A DNA stretch of 64,000 nucleotides from Anianabacter salinae (GTDB lineage: Bacteria > Pseudomonadota > Alphaproteobacteria > Rhodobacterales > Rhodobacteraceae). The notes under the pieces were generated by a model, which was not told where the DNA came from, made no database searches, and saw only the letters and a program-made list of their open reading frames with translations. The position numbers and the translations under genes are program-made. Position 1 is the first letter of the stretch, and every line of letters starts with the position of its first letter. Location of the stretch: the NCBI RefSeq assembly GCF_019061145.1, contig NZ_JAHQZS010000001.1:124001-188000 (forward strand), given 5' to 3'. Shown one piece after another: positions 34,496 to 42,802 of the stretch.

Positions 34496-35225
34496 CGTCG
34501 TCCCCCAGGTAGGCGCGGATGACTTCGGCGTCCGACAGCACCTCTGCCGGGGTGCCCTCGGCGATCTTGGTGCCCGCCGCCATCACCACGCAGCGGTCAC
34601 AGAGCGAGCGGATCGCGTCCATGACGTGTTCCACAAGGATGATCGTCCGCCCCTCGTCCCGCAGCGACCGGATTAAATCGATGCCGATCTGCAACTCGGT
34701 GGGATTCAGCCCCGCCAGCCATTCGTCGAGCAGCAACAGCTTGGGATCGCCCGCCAACGTTCGCGCCAGTTCCACCCGCTTGGTGTCGATGTAGGTCAGC
34801 TGGCCCACCGGCAGATGCCCTTGCCCGCCAAGGCCCACGCGCTCGAGCAGCGTCTCGGCCTGCGCCCGCGCCTCGGCGCCCCACAGGCGGCGGTGGCCGA
34901 AAACCGCGCCCGCCACGACGTTGTCCAGCACCGTCATCGACGGCAGCAGGCGGACAAGCTGGAAGGTGCGGCTCACACCCTTGCGGGTGATCGTCTGCGC
35001 GGGCAGGCCCGAGATCGGGGTGCCGCGAAGGCTGATCGTGCCCGCCGTCAGCGGCAGCGCGCCCGAGATCAGGTTGAGCGTCGTCGACTTGCCCGACCCG
35101 TTCGGCCCGATCAGGCCCATCACCTGGTGCTCGGCCACGTCGAAATCCATCGCGTTGACCGCGACCAGCCCGCCAAAGCGTTTGGTCGCGCCGCGCACGG
35201 CCAGAACGGGGGATGCCTGTCTCAT
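34488..35225 (-). CDS. Branched-chain-type ABC transporter ATP-binding protein (LivG-like)
   Basis: 245 residues. Walker A GPNGSGKST, a LivG-type helical insert, a variant signature YIDTKRVELARTL (the usual LSGGQ is replaced by LTYIDTKR, near 135-150), Walker B LLLLDEWLAGLNP with Trp after the catalytic Glu, and ILVEHVMDAIRSLCDR. The changed signature and the DEW in place of DEP are noticeable; LivG proteins often read LPYGxQRRLEIARAL. It forms the heterodimer ATPase with the LivF-like protein. ATGA overlap with the preceding permease gene. Confidence 0.87.
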   Translation of the reverse strand: MRQASPVLAVRGATKRFGGLVAVNAMDFDVAEHQVMGLIGPNGSGKSTTLNLISGALPLTAGTISLRGTPISGLPAQTITRKGVSRTFQLVRLLPSMTVLDNVVAGAVFGHRRLWGAEARAQAETLLERVGLGGQGHLPVGQLTYIDTKRVELARTLAGDPKLLLLDEWLAGLNPTELQIGIDLIRSLRDEGRTIILVEHVMDAIRSLCDRCVVMAAGTKIAEGTPAEVLSDAEVIRAYLGDDDA

Positions 35226-36163
35226 GCCATGCCCCCCGCCCGCTTGCGCAAGCCGCCGCGCGCATCCTCAAGCAGGCCGACAAAGCCGCGCGGCAGGAAG
35301 TAGACGATCACCAGAAAGGCGACGCCCAGGACCAGTGTCGTCTGGTTGGGGAAGTTCGAGCTGATCGATTCCAGCAAGAGCGTGAACGGGATCACGCCGA
35401 CCAGCGGCCCCCACAGCCGCGACGCGCCGCCCAGCAGTGCCATGATGACGACCTGAAAGGACAGGATCGGCGCAAAGGCGAGCGATGGCTCGATATAGAC
35501 ATAGCGCGGGGCCAGGATTGCGCCGGTCATTGCCGCGACAGCACCCGGCACCATGAACAGCATCACCTTGGCAAAGGCCGTGTTGATGCCGGAATGTGCC
35601 GCGACGGTTTCGTCATCGCCGATGATCCGCAGCGCAAAGCCGAGGCGCGAGCGTCCGATCAGCCAGCCGCCCAGATAGACCGCCGCCGACAGGCCCAAAA
35701 GCCACCAGTAGATGCCCGCCTCGGTGATGTCGGTCAGAACGTACAGCCCGCGCTGGCCGGTCATGTTCTGGCCCCAGGTGATGACCTGCCGCACCAGTTC
35801 CGCCAGCCCCAGCGTGAAGATCACGAAATAGACGCCCGACAGGCGCAGCGTGGCGAAGCCGACGAGCGCCGCGAGCACTGCGCCGATAAGCCCCGCGATG
35901 CCGATCAACGACCAGAACGGTAGCACTTCGAACCCCAGCCCGGTCACGTAGGTGCCGACGCCGAAGAAGGCCGCCGTGGCGAGACTGATGTAGTGCGTGG
36001 GCCCCGAGAACAGCGCCCATGACGTCGCCAGCGCCGTGAACATGACGATCGTCACGCCGATGCCCAGCCAGTAGCCCGACCCGCCGAACGGCAACAGGGC
36101 ACAGACCGCGAGGGCCAGCGCGGCAAGGACCAGATTGCGCAGGTCGGATGCGGTCAGGGTCAT
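35222..36163 (-). CDS. Branched-chain-type ABC transporter permease (LivM-like)
   Basis: 313 residues with about eight to nine membrane helices. The family hallmark, VTLRLSGVYFVIFTLGLAELVR-like, reads here FATLRLSGVYFVIFTLGLAE near 125-145, and GASRLWGPLVGVIPFTLLLE near 245 is the other LivM signature. It makes a heterodimeric channel with the LivH-like permease. ATGA overlaps on both sides couple it to its neighbours. Confidence 0.9.
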   Translation of the reverse strand: MTLTASDLRNLVLAALALAVCALLPFGGSGYWLGIGVTIVMFTALATSWALFSGPTHYISLATAAFFGVGTYVTGLGFEVLPFWSLIGIAGLIGAVLAALVGFATLRLSGVYFVIFTLGLAELVRQVITWGQNMTGQRGLYVLTDITEAGIYWWLLGLSAAVYLGGWLIGRSRLGFALRIIGDDETVAAHSGINTAFAKVMLFMVPGAVAAMTGAILAPRYVYIEPSLAFAPILSFQVVIMALLGGASRLWGPLVGVIPFTLLLESISSNFPNQTTLVLGVAFLVIVYFLPRGFVGLLEDARGGLRKRAGGMA

Positions 36164-37026
36164 GTCGGGGCCTTTCCGAACAGGCCCTGCGGACGGAACA
36201 GCAGGACGCCGAGAAAGAGGATGTAGGCGGCGGCCAGCGTCAGGCCGGGGTCGATCAAGGACGCCACGGCGGTTTCCACGATGCCCAGCAGCAGCGCGGC
36301 AAGGATCGTGCCGCGCACGTCACCCACGCCGCCCATGATGACGATGATGAGCGCCTTGAGCGTGAACACCACGCCGGTCGATGCGTCGAGCGTGAGGTAG
36401 GTCGAAATGAGCGCGCCGCCGACGGCTGTGACCGCGCCTCCCAGCGCAAAGGCGATCGCTGCGAGGTGGCGCACGTCGATGCCGACCAGCCGTGCCGAGG
36501 CGGGCGCGGTCGCCACGGCCCGGATCGCCAGCCCCGCGCGACTTTGGTTCAGCCAGAGATACAGCGCGCCGCAGATCACCACAGCCGCGACGAAGGACGC
36601 CACCCGGTTCGCACCATAGCTGTCGCCGAAAATCTCGACCGGAACGGCGAGGAAGGAATAGCTGAAATAGTCGCCGCCAAAGGCCGCCAGCATCAGCCCG
36701 ACGCCGACAAAGCTCAGTCCGAAGGTGGCAAGGATGCTGTCGGTTTCAAGCTGGCCGCGCGTCTTGGAGCGTTTGACAAGCGGTTGCAGCATGAAGCGGT
36801 AGATCAGCCAGTTCAGCGCGAAGGCCACTGGTGCCACAAGGAACACGGTCAGAAGCGGGCTGGTCTGTCCTGCGGTATATAGCCAGAACGCCACGAAGCC
36901 GCCCGCGACCAGCATCTCGCCGTTGGCAAGGTTCATGATCCGCGCCACGCCGTATTGCAGGTTCAGCCCCACGGCGATCAGCGCGTAGGTGCCCCCCAGA
37001 AGCAGGCCAGTGATGAGGATGTCCAT
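36160..37026 (-). CDS. Branched-chain-type ABC transporter permease (LivH-like)
   Basis: 288 residues with about eight membrane helices. LivH landmarks: the N-terminal LLLGGTYALIAVGLNLQYGV and the middle IVIMGGVGDVRGTILAALLL near 235-255. Starts 97 bp after the substrate-binding-protein gene stop, a typical arrangement in which the binding protein is made in excess. Forms the membrane channel with the LivM-like protein. Confidence 0.9.
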   Translation of the reverse strand: MDILITGLLLGGTYALIAVGLNLQYGVARIMNLANGEMLVAGGFVAFWLYTAGQTSPLLTVFLVAPVAFALNWLIYRFMLQPLVKRSKTRGQLETDSILATFGLSFVGVGLMLAAFGGDYFSYSFLAVPVEIFGDSYGANRVASFVAAVVICGALYLWLNQSRAGLAIRAVATAPASARLVGIDVRHLAAIAFALGGAVTAVGGALISTYLTLDASTGVVFTLKALIIVIMGGVGDVRGTILAALLLGIVETAVASLIDPGLTLAAAYILFLGVLLFRPQGLFGKAPT

Positions 37027-37123
37027 GCCGGTGTGCTCGTCCGTTTCGCGCGCCGCAGTGGGGCGCCATCAGGTCAGGAAGGCAGGGGCCGCCAGTTACG
37101 GCCCCCGCCGGTTGATGATCGGA

Positions 37124-38329
37124 TCAGCTGTCGCTGCCCCAGCCGTCTTTCAGCTGGACCTCTGCCGCGCCGTCGCGGCCGCGTGCCGCAACGCCGCGAT
37201 AGACGCCGTCCTGCCACTGGCCGACGGTCCAGAACGCCTCGTTCGAGTTGTTGTTGGCAAAGGACATCGGGCCAAGCACCGTCTCGAAGGTGGTCGCCCG
37301 GATGTGATCCGCTACCGCCGCGCGGTCGAGGCCGACAGCCTCGATCGACTGCTGAAGGATCTCGAGCGAGGCATAGGTGGTGGCCGACGCCCAGCTGTCG
37401 GGCGCGACTCCGGTGACTTCCTGGTGCGCGGTGGCATAGGCTTGGAACGCCTCGCTGTCGGGGTTCACGCCGCCCGCGCCGAGGTTGCCATTTGCGGCCG
37501 CGCCGAAGCGTGCGCCATAGGCTGGGAAGGGCGTGGCGACGGCGGTGTAGAACGCCTGCACGTCCAGATCCTCGATGATCGCCTGCTCGGTCAGCGCGAA
37601 GGTGTCCGGCGGATACGACCATGCCACGAAGGCATCAGGCTCGGCGGCCTTGGCGGCCTTCATCACCGGCGACAGATCCTGCGTGCCCAGCGGATAGGAC
37701 GTGTCATAGACCAGTTCGAACCCGGCTTCGGCAAAGCGCTCGCGCGCGACGGTGGCCAGTTCGATCCCGAAGGCGTCGGCGACGTTGACCATGGCGATCT
37801 TGTTGCCCAACTGGCCCGCCTCGCGCATGTCGGTCAGGATCTTCACCGCGTCCTCGGCCAGCGCCGAGGTGGTGCCCAGCGTAAAGAACATATCGGGGAA
37901 TTGCGCCGACAGTTCGGGCTGCTGGTCGGTGATCGCGGACACCGCGATCTGCGGATAGCCGTAGCGCGCAAAGATCGGCGCGGCGGCAAGGTTCAGGCCG
38001 GTGCCATAGGGCGCGATGATGAAATGCGCCTCGTCCTGGGTTGCAAGGCGCTGGACGGCCTTGATGGTCTCGCCGGGGTTGGTCTGGTCGTCGTATTCGA
38101 TCAGCTCGATCATCATCTTCTCGCCGTCCACCGTCAGGCCGCCATCGGCGTTCACCTGGTCGACCCACAGCGCGATGGTCGGCCACTGGGTCACGGCCGC
38201 GCCGCCGGCAAGCCCGCCGGTCTTGGGCGCCACGGCGCCGATGCGGATGGTGTCCGCGCTTGCGGCACCGGCGATGGTGCCAGCCACGGCCAGCGCGGTT
38301 GCGAGCTTCAGGAAGGGTCTGCGTTGCAT
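37124..38329 (-). CDS. Periplasmic substrate-binding protein of a Liv-type ABC transporter
   Basis: 401 residues from the ATG at 38329 (GAGGA 6 bp upstream). The start MQRRPFLKLATALAVAGTIAGAASA is a signal peptide with a twin-arginine-like opening (RRPFLK), so export may use Tat or Sec. The mature part is a type 1 periplasmic-binding fold (RIGAVAPKTGGLAGGAAVTQ, IMFFTLGTTSALAEDAVKIL). It binds the transported compound, with an aromatic acid or alcohol inferred from the cotranscribed dehydrogenases. It lies 55 bp after the upstream aldehyde dehydrogenase gene. Confidence 0.87.
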   Translation of the reverse strand: MQRRPFLKLATALAVAGTIAGAASADTIRIGAVAPKTGGLAGGAAVTQWPTIALWVDQVNADGGLTVDGEKMMIELIEYDDQTNPGETIKAVQRLATQDEAHFIIAPYGTGLNLAAAPIFARYGYPQIAVSAITDQQPELSAQFPDMFFTLGTTSALAEDAVKILTDMREAGQLGNKIAMVNVADAFGIELATVARERFAEAGFELVYDTSYPLGTQDLSPVMKAAKAAEPDAFVAWSYPPDTFALTEQAIIEDLDVQAFYTAVATPFPAYGARFGAAANGNLGAGGVNPDSEAFQAYATAHQEVTGVAPDSWASATTYASLEILQQSIEAVGLDRAAVADHIRATTFETVLGPMSFANNNSNEAFWTVGQWQDGVYRGVAARGRDGAAEVQLKDGWGSDS

Positions 38330-38384
38330 GTGTCGTCCTCCGGGTTTGGAACAGATGGGAATGGCGCGTGCTTCTGTCGGCACG

Positions 38385-39785
38385 CTACCGGGGTGGAAAC
38401 TGTGGAATGGGGGCCTGGTCGCGGATCGCGATCCAGCGCAGTTCGGTGAATTCGTGGATGGCGTGGCGCCCGCCAAAGCGGCCATAGCCGCTGGCCTTCA
38501 TGCCGCCGAAGGGCATCGCAGGGTTGTCGTGGACGGTCGGCCCGTTGATCTGCACGATTCCGGTTTCCAGCCGATCCGCGAAACGCCGGGCGCGCGCGAT
38601 GTCGGCAGAAAACACCGCCGCGCTCAGCCCGTAATCGGACGAGTTTGCCACCGACAGCGCCTCGTCCTCGTCGCGGACCCGCAGGATGCTGGCGACGGGG
38701 CCAAAGCTTTCCTCGTGATACAGCCGCATGGCCGAGGACACGCGGTCGATGACGGCAGGCTGCATCACCGCGCCGTCGACCTCGCCGCCGGTGCGCAGAA
38801 CCGCGCCCTTGCGCACGGCGTCCTCGATCATCGAGCGCACCCTGTCCGCTGCCGCCGCGTGGATCAGCGTGCCAAGGTCCGCCGCCTCTGTCTTGGGATC
38901 GGCCGCCCGCAGCATCGCGGTCCGCGCGACCAGCGCGTCGGCAAAGCGGTCGGCGATACCGGCGACGACGATGATCCGCTCGGTCGACATGCAGATCTGG
39001 CCCTGGTTGAAGAAGGCGCCGTAGACCGCCGCATCGACCGCGCGGTCCAGGTCGGCGTCGTCAAGCACCACCAGCGGCGCCTTGCCCGACAGCTCGAGCA
39101 GGCAGGGCTTCAGGTGCCGCGCAGCCATCACCGCCACCTCACGCCCCACGCGGGTCGAGCCGGTGAAATTGATGCGCCGGATCGCCGGATGCGCGATCAG
39201 CCGCTCGACGACACCCTCGGACTGATCGTGGGCGTTAGTGACGACATTCGCGGCCCCGGCGGGCAGGCCCGAGGCGTTGATCCGCTCGATCATGCGAGTG
39301 TGCGTCAGGGGGCAGTGTTCGGACCCCTTCATCACCACGGTGTTCCCGCAGGCAAGCGGCGCGGCGATGGCGCGCGCGGCCAGCGTGATGGGTGCGTTCC
39401 ACGGCGCGATCCCCAGCACCACGCCTGCAGGCTGGCGGCGCAGGACCGATCCCGGATCGCCGGGCGCCGGTTCATCGCCAAGCGCATCGCAGAGGGTGGC
39501 GGCCTGGCGAAACACCGCCATGGCAAGGTCGATGTTGAATTCCGTCCAGGACGGCGCAGCGCCGATCTCGATCGACGCCAGATCGACGAGCGTGGCGCGG
39601 TCGCTGTCGAGCGCCGCGGCTGCTGCATGCAGATGCGCAGCGCGCGCCCCGGGCGGCAGCATCGACCACGCGCTGAACGCGTCTGCGGCCGCGTTCGCGG
39701 CGCGATCGGCCTCGGCCATTGCCTGCGCGGTATCCCGCGTCGACAGCGCCGACGGCCGATCCGTGATCGGTCCCGGTTCGAACAC
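38385..39785 (-). CDS. Aldehyde dehydrogenase (vanillin/salicylaldehyde dehydrogenase-like), first gene of the operon
   Basis: 466 residues. Catalytic elements: Asn in APWNAPITLAARAI, Glu in LLELSGKAPLVVLDD, the nucleophile Cys in FNQGQICMSTERIIV and EESFGPVAS. AFFNQGQICMSTERIIV and SSDYGLSAAVFS are typical of vanillin and salicylaldehyde dehydrogenases. The N-terminus is shorter than usual for the family. This is a second, distinct aldehyde dehydrogenase of the same operon (the other is at 31848-33320) and lies next to the divergent AraC regulator across a 196-bp gap. Confidence 0.85.
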   Translation of the reverse strand: MFEPGPITDRPSALSTRDTAQAMAEADRAANAAADAFSAWSMLPPGARAAHLHAAAAALDSDRATLVDLASIEIGAAPSWTEFNIDLAMAVFRQAATLCDALGDEPAPGDPGSVLRRQPAGVVLGIAPWNAPITLAARAIAAPLACGNTVVMKGSEHCPLTHTRMIERINASGLPAGAANVVTNAHDQSEGVVERLIAHPAIRRINFTGSTRVGREVAVMAARHLKPCLLELSGKAPLVVLDDADLDRAVDAAVYGAFFNQGQICMSTERIIVVAGIADRFADALVARTAMLRAADPKTEAADLGTLIHAAAADRVRSMIEDAVRKGAVLRTGGEVDGAVMQPAVIDRVSSAMRLYHEESFGPVASILRVRDEDEALSVANSSDYGLSAAVFSADIARARRFADRLETGIVQINGPTVHDNPAMPFGGMKASGYGRFGGRHAIHEFTELRWIAIRDQAPIPQFPPR

Positions 39786-39884
39786 TCAAGTCTCCTCCCC
39801 TGTCGCGGTAGAGCAGAGTGTCATCTCTCCCGCGTGCAGCCGTTTCCGGCGTGCCCTTTGAACATTGGGCAGGCGAGGCTGGCT

Positions 39885-39921
39885 GAAAATACGAATATCC
39901 GGCGATTGAATATTGATTTTC
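39885..39921. promoter_or_regulatory. Inverted repeat between the operon and its AraC regulator
   Basis: GAAAAT (39885-39890) and ATTTTC (39916-39921) are perfect arms, with AATAT-type partial symmetry inside (AATAT at 39894-39898, AATATT at 39909-39914). This AT-rich dyad lies in the 196-bp gap between the divergent aldehyde dehydrogenase and AraC genes, about 100 bp upstream of the former and 60 bp upstream of the latter. Confidence 0.45.
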
Positions 39922-39981
39922 GGGATTCGGGGGGCATGATCGCGGGATGCGCCCTGTTCACCCCACGCGACCAAGACAGCC

Positions 39982-40890
39982 ATGACGGGCGTTTCCGCGT
40001 TGCCGCGCAGCGGCCTTCCGTTCCATGCCGAGGTCGTGCGCACCGGTCTTTCGCCCCGATACCTGGGCGGGCTGGTCGAGATCCCCGGACGCTCCAAGCA
40101 GATCATCCTTCTGGAACAGGGGGCCCTGACGCTCGACCGCTTGGAGGTGGCAGAGCATGTGGAGGGCCCCGCGATCCTGTGGATCACAGATCAGGATGCG
40201 GTGCGGGTGCGGGCGCGCGCGGGCAGCACCGTCGGCCACCTGATCCTTGGCGAGACGACACTGGCGAATGCCATCGGCCACAAGCCCGAAGCGGTGGACC
40301 TGCGGCTCTTGGCGGGGCGCAGCTTTCGGCTGTCGCTGGCGGGGGACGACGGCTTTCGCTCGGACGTGCAGCGCGCGTTCGACCTGATCCTGCGCGAGGC
40401 TTACGGACGCGCGCCGGGCTATGAGACCGTGACCGAGGCGCAGATCCGTGTGCTGCTCGTGCTCTTGTGGCGCAACACCGCGCGCCCCGATGCCCTGCGC
40501 GCCGCGCCTGCGACGTCGGCGGTGATCCTCCAGCGGTTTCGCCAGATGGTCGAGACGCATTTCCGCGACCGCTGGACCGTGGCCCGCTACAGCGCCGAGT
40601 TGGGCGTGTCGCCCGACCGTCTGCACGGCATATGCGCGCGCGTCCTGGGCACCCCGCCGCTGCGACTGATCCACGGCCGCACCGCACAAGAGGCTGAGGT
40701 GCTGCTGGAACGCTCGACCCAGACACTGGACCAGATCGCCGCCTATCTCGGATTTCGCAGCACACCGCAGTTCAGCGCCTTCTTCCGAGCCGAGACAGGC
40801 CACCCCCCGGGTGCCTGGCGCAAGGCCGTCCGCCAAGACGGCGAGCCCCGCGCCGCAGTTCAAAAGCGTAGCTACTCGGATTGGCCGTGA
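39982..40890 (+). CDS. AraC-family transcriptional regulator
   Basis: 302 residues. N-terminal cupin-like ligand-sensing part (LVEIPGRSKQIILLEQGAL) and a C-terminal AraC double helix-turn-helix at about 190-290 (WTVARYSAELGVSPDRLHGI, LDQIAAYLGFRSTPQFSAFF, GHPPGAWRK). It is divergent from the aldehyde oxidation/transport operon and is the obvious candidate regulator, probably an activator responding to the imported compound. The 15-bp copy of the tRNA-Met end begins 44 bp after its stop. Confidence 0.85.
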   Translation: MTGVSALPRSGLPFHAEVVRTGLSPRYLGGLVEIPGRSKQIILLEQGALTLDRLEVAEHVEGPAILWITDQDAVRVRARAGSTVGHLILGETTLANAIGHKPEAVDLRLLAGRSFRLSLAGDDGFRSDVQRAFDLILREAYGRAPGYETVTEAQIRVLLVLLWRNTARPDALRAAPATSAVILQRFRQMVETHFRDRWTVARYSAELGVSPDRLHGICARVLGTPPLRLIHGRTAQEAEVLLERSTQTLDQIAAYLGFRSTPQFSAFFRAETGHPPGAWRKAVRQDGEPRAAVQKRSYSDWP

Positions 40891-40933
40891 GCGGCAGCAT
40901 CAACGGTAAAGGTGCGCAACGGGCGGGAAGATT

Positions 40934-40948
40934 TGGTAGCGGAGGAGG
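40934..40948 (+). repeat. Left attachment site (15-bp copy of the tRNA-Met 3' end)
   Basis: TGGTAGCGGAGGAGG is identical to 48213-48227 and is the reverse complement of the tRNA-Met 3' end including CCA. The matching stops exactly at 15 bp on both sides. Confidence 0.88.
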
Positions 40949-41097
40949 CCACCAAGTTAGTGTCCGACGATGTCTACCGATACCCTGCGTTGTCGATGTA
41001 AATCAGAGATTTATATGATTTTTGTGTCCATATAGGTCTTGATAAGCCTACATGTTTCCTCCATATTTTAGGGGTAGAGAATGGGTAGGTATCAGCC
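40949..41097 (+). promoter_or_regulatory. Integrase leader, AT-rich
   Basis: The 149 bp between the left att site and the integrase start include an AT-rich part at 40996-41070 that should carry the integrase promoter, and the paired GGGTAG sites. GGTAGG at 41084-41089 could serve as a ribosome site. No other gene is visible. Confidence 0.55.
41072..41088 (+). repeat. Paired GGGTAG sites, left end
   Basis: GGGTAG at 41072-41077 and 41083-41088, 11 bp apart, 124 bp inside the left att site and just before the integrase start. The same pair with the same spacing recurs at 48154-48170 and, inverted, at 43857-43873. Confidence 0.7.
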
Positions 41098-42393
41098 ATG
41101 GCAAGCGGCATTCACCGGCTTTCGGATCGGCAAATCAAAGCACACAAGCAACGCGGGCGACTGTCGGACGGCGGCGGGCTTTACCTGCAAGTCAGCACGT
41201 GGGGCACGAAGTCTTGGGAATTCCGGTTCACGCTTCACGGCAAGACCCGCACCATGGGGCTAGGTCAGTACGAACTTGTGCCGCTCAAGAAGGCGCGGGA
41301 AGAAGCCGAAGCCCTTCGTCAACTCGTGCGCGAAGGCAATGACCCCATAGAGGCACGCAACGCCGCGAAGCTGAAAGCGCAGATAGAGGCCTCAACTTCC
41401 ATCCTGTTCAAAGACGCCGTTGAAAAGTGCATCGCGCGGAAGGAAGGCGAATTTCGCAGCGATAGGCACCGTAAGAACTGGCGTCGCAGCATGGACGCCT
41501 ATGCGGTGCCGGTCATTGGCGACATGAACGTCGCGCACGTCACGACACAAGACATTCTGCGAGTGCTGAACCAGCCGGTTGACGATGGCACCCTGTGGGA
41601 AAACAGAACCGAAACCGCGTCGCGCCTTCGTGGCCGCATTGAAAATGTCCTGTCGTGGGCCACGGTCGCGGGCTTCCGTAGCGGCGACAATCCGGCGCGA
41701 TGGATGGGCAACCTAAAGGAACTTCTGCCGACACCTTCCAAGGTGGCAAAGGTCACGAAGCAACCCGCCCTATCTCAAGCGGACCTACCGAAGTGGTTTG
41801 CCGACATGCGCAAGCGCGACGGCATGGCCGCACGGGCGCTGGAATTCTTGACGTTGTGTGCATCGCGGTCGGGCGAGATACGCGGCGCGACATGGCAAGA
41901 AATCGACCTAGACGCCCGCATGTGGAAGATACCGGGCGCGCGCATGAAAATGGAACGCGACCACCGCGTGCCGCTGTCCGACGCCGCTATTGCGGTGCTA
42001 GAAGCGCTTCCGCGTATCGAGGGGTCAGACTACGTGTTCCCTGCCGTCCGGGGCGGTGCCCTGTCCGATGCGGCCCTGTCAGCCGTCATGCGCCGGATGC
42101 ACGCCGCCGAATTGAAGGCGGGCCGGAAAGGGTGGCTAGACCCGGACAGCGGGCTTCCTGCCGTGCCCCACGGCCTGCGCTCGACCTTCCGCGTATGGAC
42201 GGCAGAACGGGGCTACGACCACCACATGTCGGAAATGGCCCTTGCCCACAACGTAGGCTCGACCGTCGAACGGGCATACCAGCGTAGCGACATGGTAGAG
42301 CGCCGCCGCGCCATGATGGCGGATTGGGCGGGGTATTGTCGTGGCGAGGCGACCGCCGATAACGTTGTGCAGCTTCACGCGGGGGCCGTGTGA
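41098..42393 (+). CDS. int: Tyrosine-type integrase (P4/DUF4102 family)
   Basis: 431 residues. N-terminal DUF4102 arm-binding domain at about 1-95 (RLSDGGGLYLQVSTWGTKSW, FTLHGKTRTMGLGQYELVPL), core-binding SAM-like domain at about 100-210, and a catalytic domain with the full set R257 (SRSGEIRG), H358 and R361 (PHGLRSTFRVW), H384 (LAHNVG) and Y394 (ERAYQRSD). It performs site-specific integration at the tRNA-Met 3' end. It lies 149 bp inside the left att site and reads into the element. The following gene starts in its stop codon (TGATG). Confidence 0.95.
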   Translation: MASGIHRLSDRQIKAHKQRGRLSDGGGLYLQVSTWGTKSWEFRFTLHGKTRTMGLGQYELVPLKKAREEAEALRQLVREGNDPIEARNAAKLKAQIEASTSILFKDAVEKCIARKEGEFRSDRHRKNWRRSMDAYAVPVIGDMNVAHVTTQDILRVLNQPVDDGTLWENRTETASRLRGRIENVLSWATVAGFRSGDNPARWMGNLKELLPTPSKVAKVTKQPALSQADLPKWFADMRKRDGMAARALEFLTLCASRSGEIRGATWQEIDLDARMWKIPGARMKMERDHRVPLSDAAIAVLEALPRIEGSDYVFPAVRGGALSDAALSAVMRRMHAAELKAGRKGWLDPDSGLPAVPHGLRSTFRVWTAERGYDHHMSEMALAHNVGSTVERAYQRSDMVERRRAMMADWAGYCRGEATADNVVQLHAGAV

Positions 42394-42794
42394 TGGCGAA
42401 GGTTCCATATGGTGTGAGCGTCCACAATCCGAACGAAGCGGACGAAGCTTGGACGAAGCTAGCGACCATAAATGAACACCTAGAAGCGGGCGAACCTATC
42501 CCGCCCGACTTGGCGCGGTGGCTTGGTGGCGCAATCGCGTATTCGGGCCAAGACCCCGACGAATTTTTGCGCCGGTTGGGCGTGAAGCGCGGGCGCGGCG
42601 CGGCGAGGCGCAACCCCGACGCGTGGCGCGTGTACGGTCGCCGCGTGTGTGAACTCGAAGACGAAGGCATGAAGGCCGAAGAGGCCCTTGCGCAAGTTCT
42701 TACCGAGACGGACGACATGTTCAGCCGGTCGCAGCTTCAAAACCTTCGTGACGAATACCGCGCGACGCGCGATGCTGCGCTGAACCCCGAATAA
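42393..42794 (+). CDS. Hypothetical element protein (133 residues)
   Basis: ATG at 42393 overlaps the integrase TGA by one base (TGATG); a GTG one codon upstream is an alternative. The protein is charged and helical, with GVKRGRGAARRNPDAWRVYG as a strongly basic stretch near 63-82, and a final helix rich in Arg/Asp. No known domain recognised. The coupling to int suggests a co-regulated element function such as excision or DNA binding. Confidence 0.7.
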   Translation: MAKVPYGVSVHNPNEADEAWTKLATINEHLEAGEPIPPDLARWLGGAIAYSGQDPDEFLRRLGVKRGRGAARRNPDAWRVYGRRVCELEDEGMKAEEALAQVLTETDDMFSRSQLQNLRDEYRATRDAALNPE

Positions 42795-42802
42795 GGCCGA
42801 TT

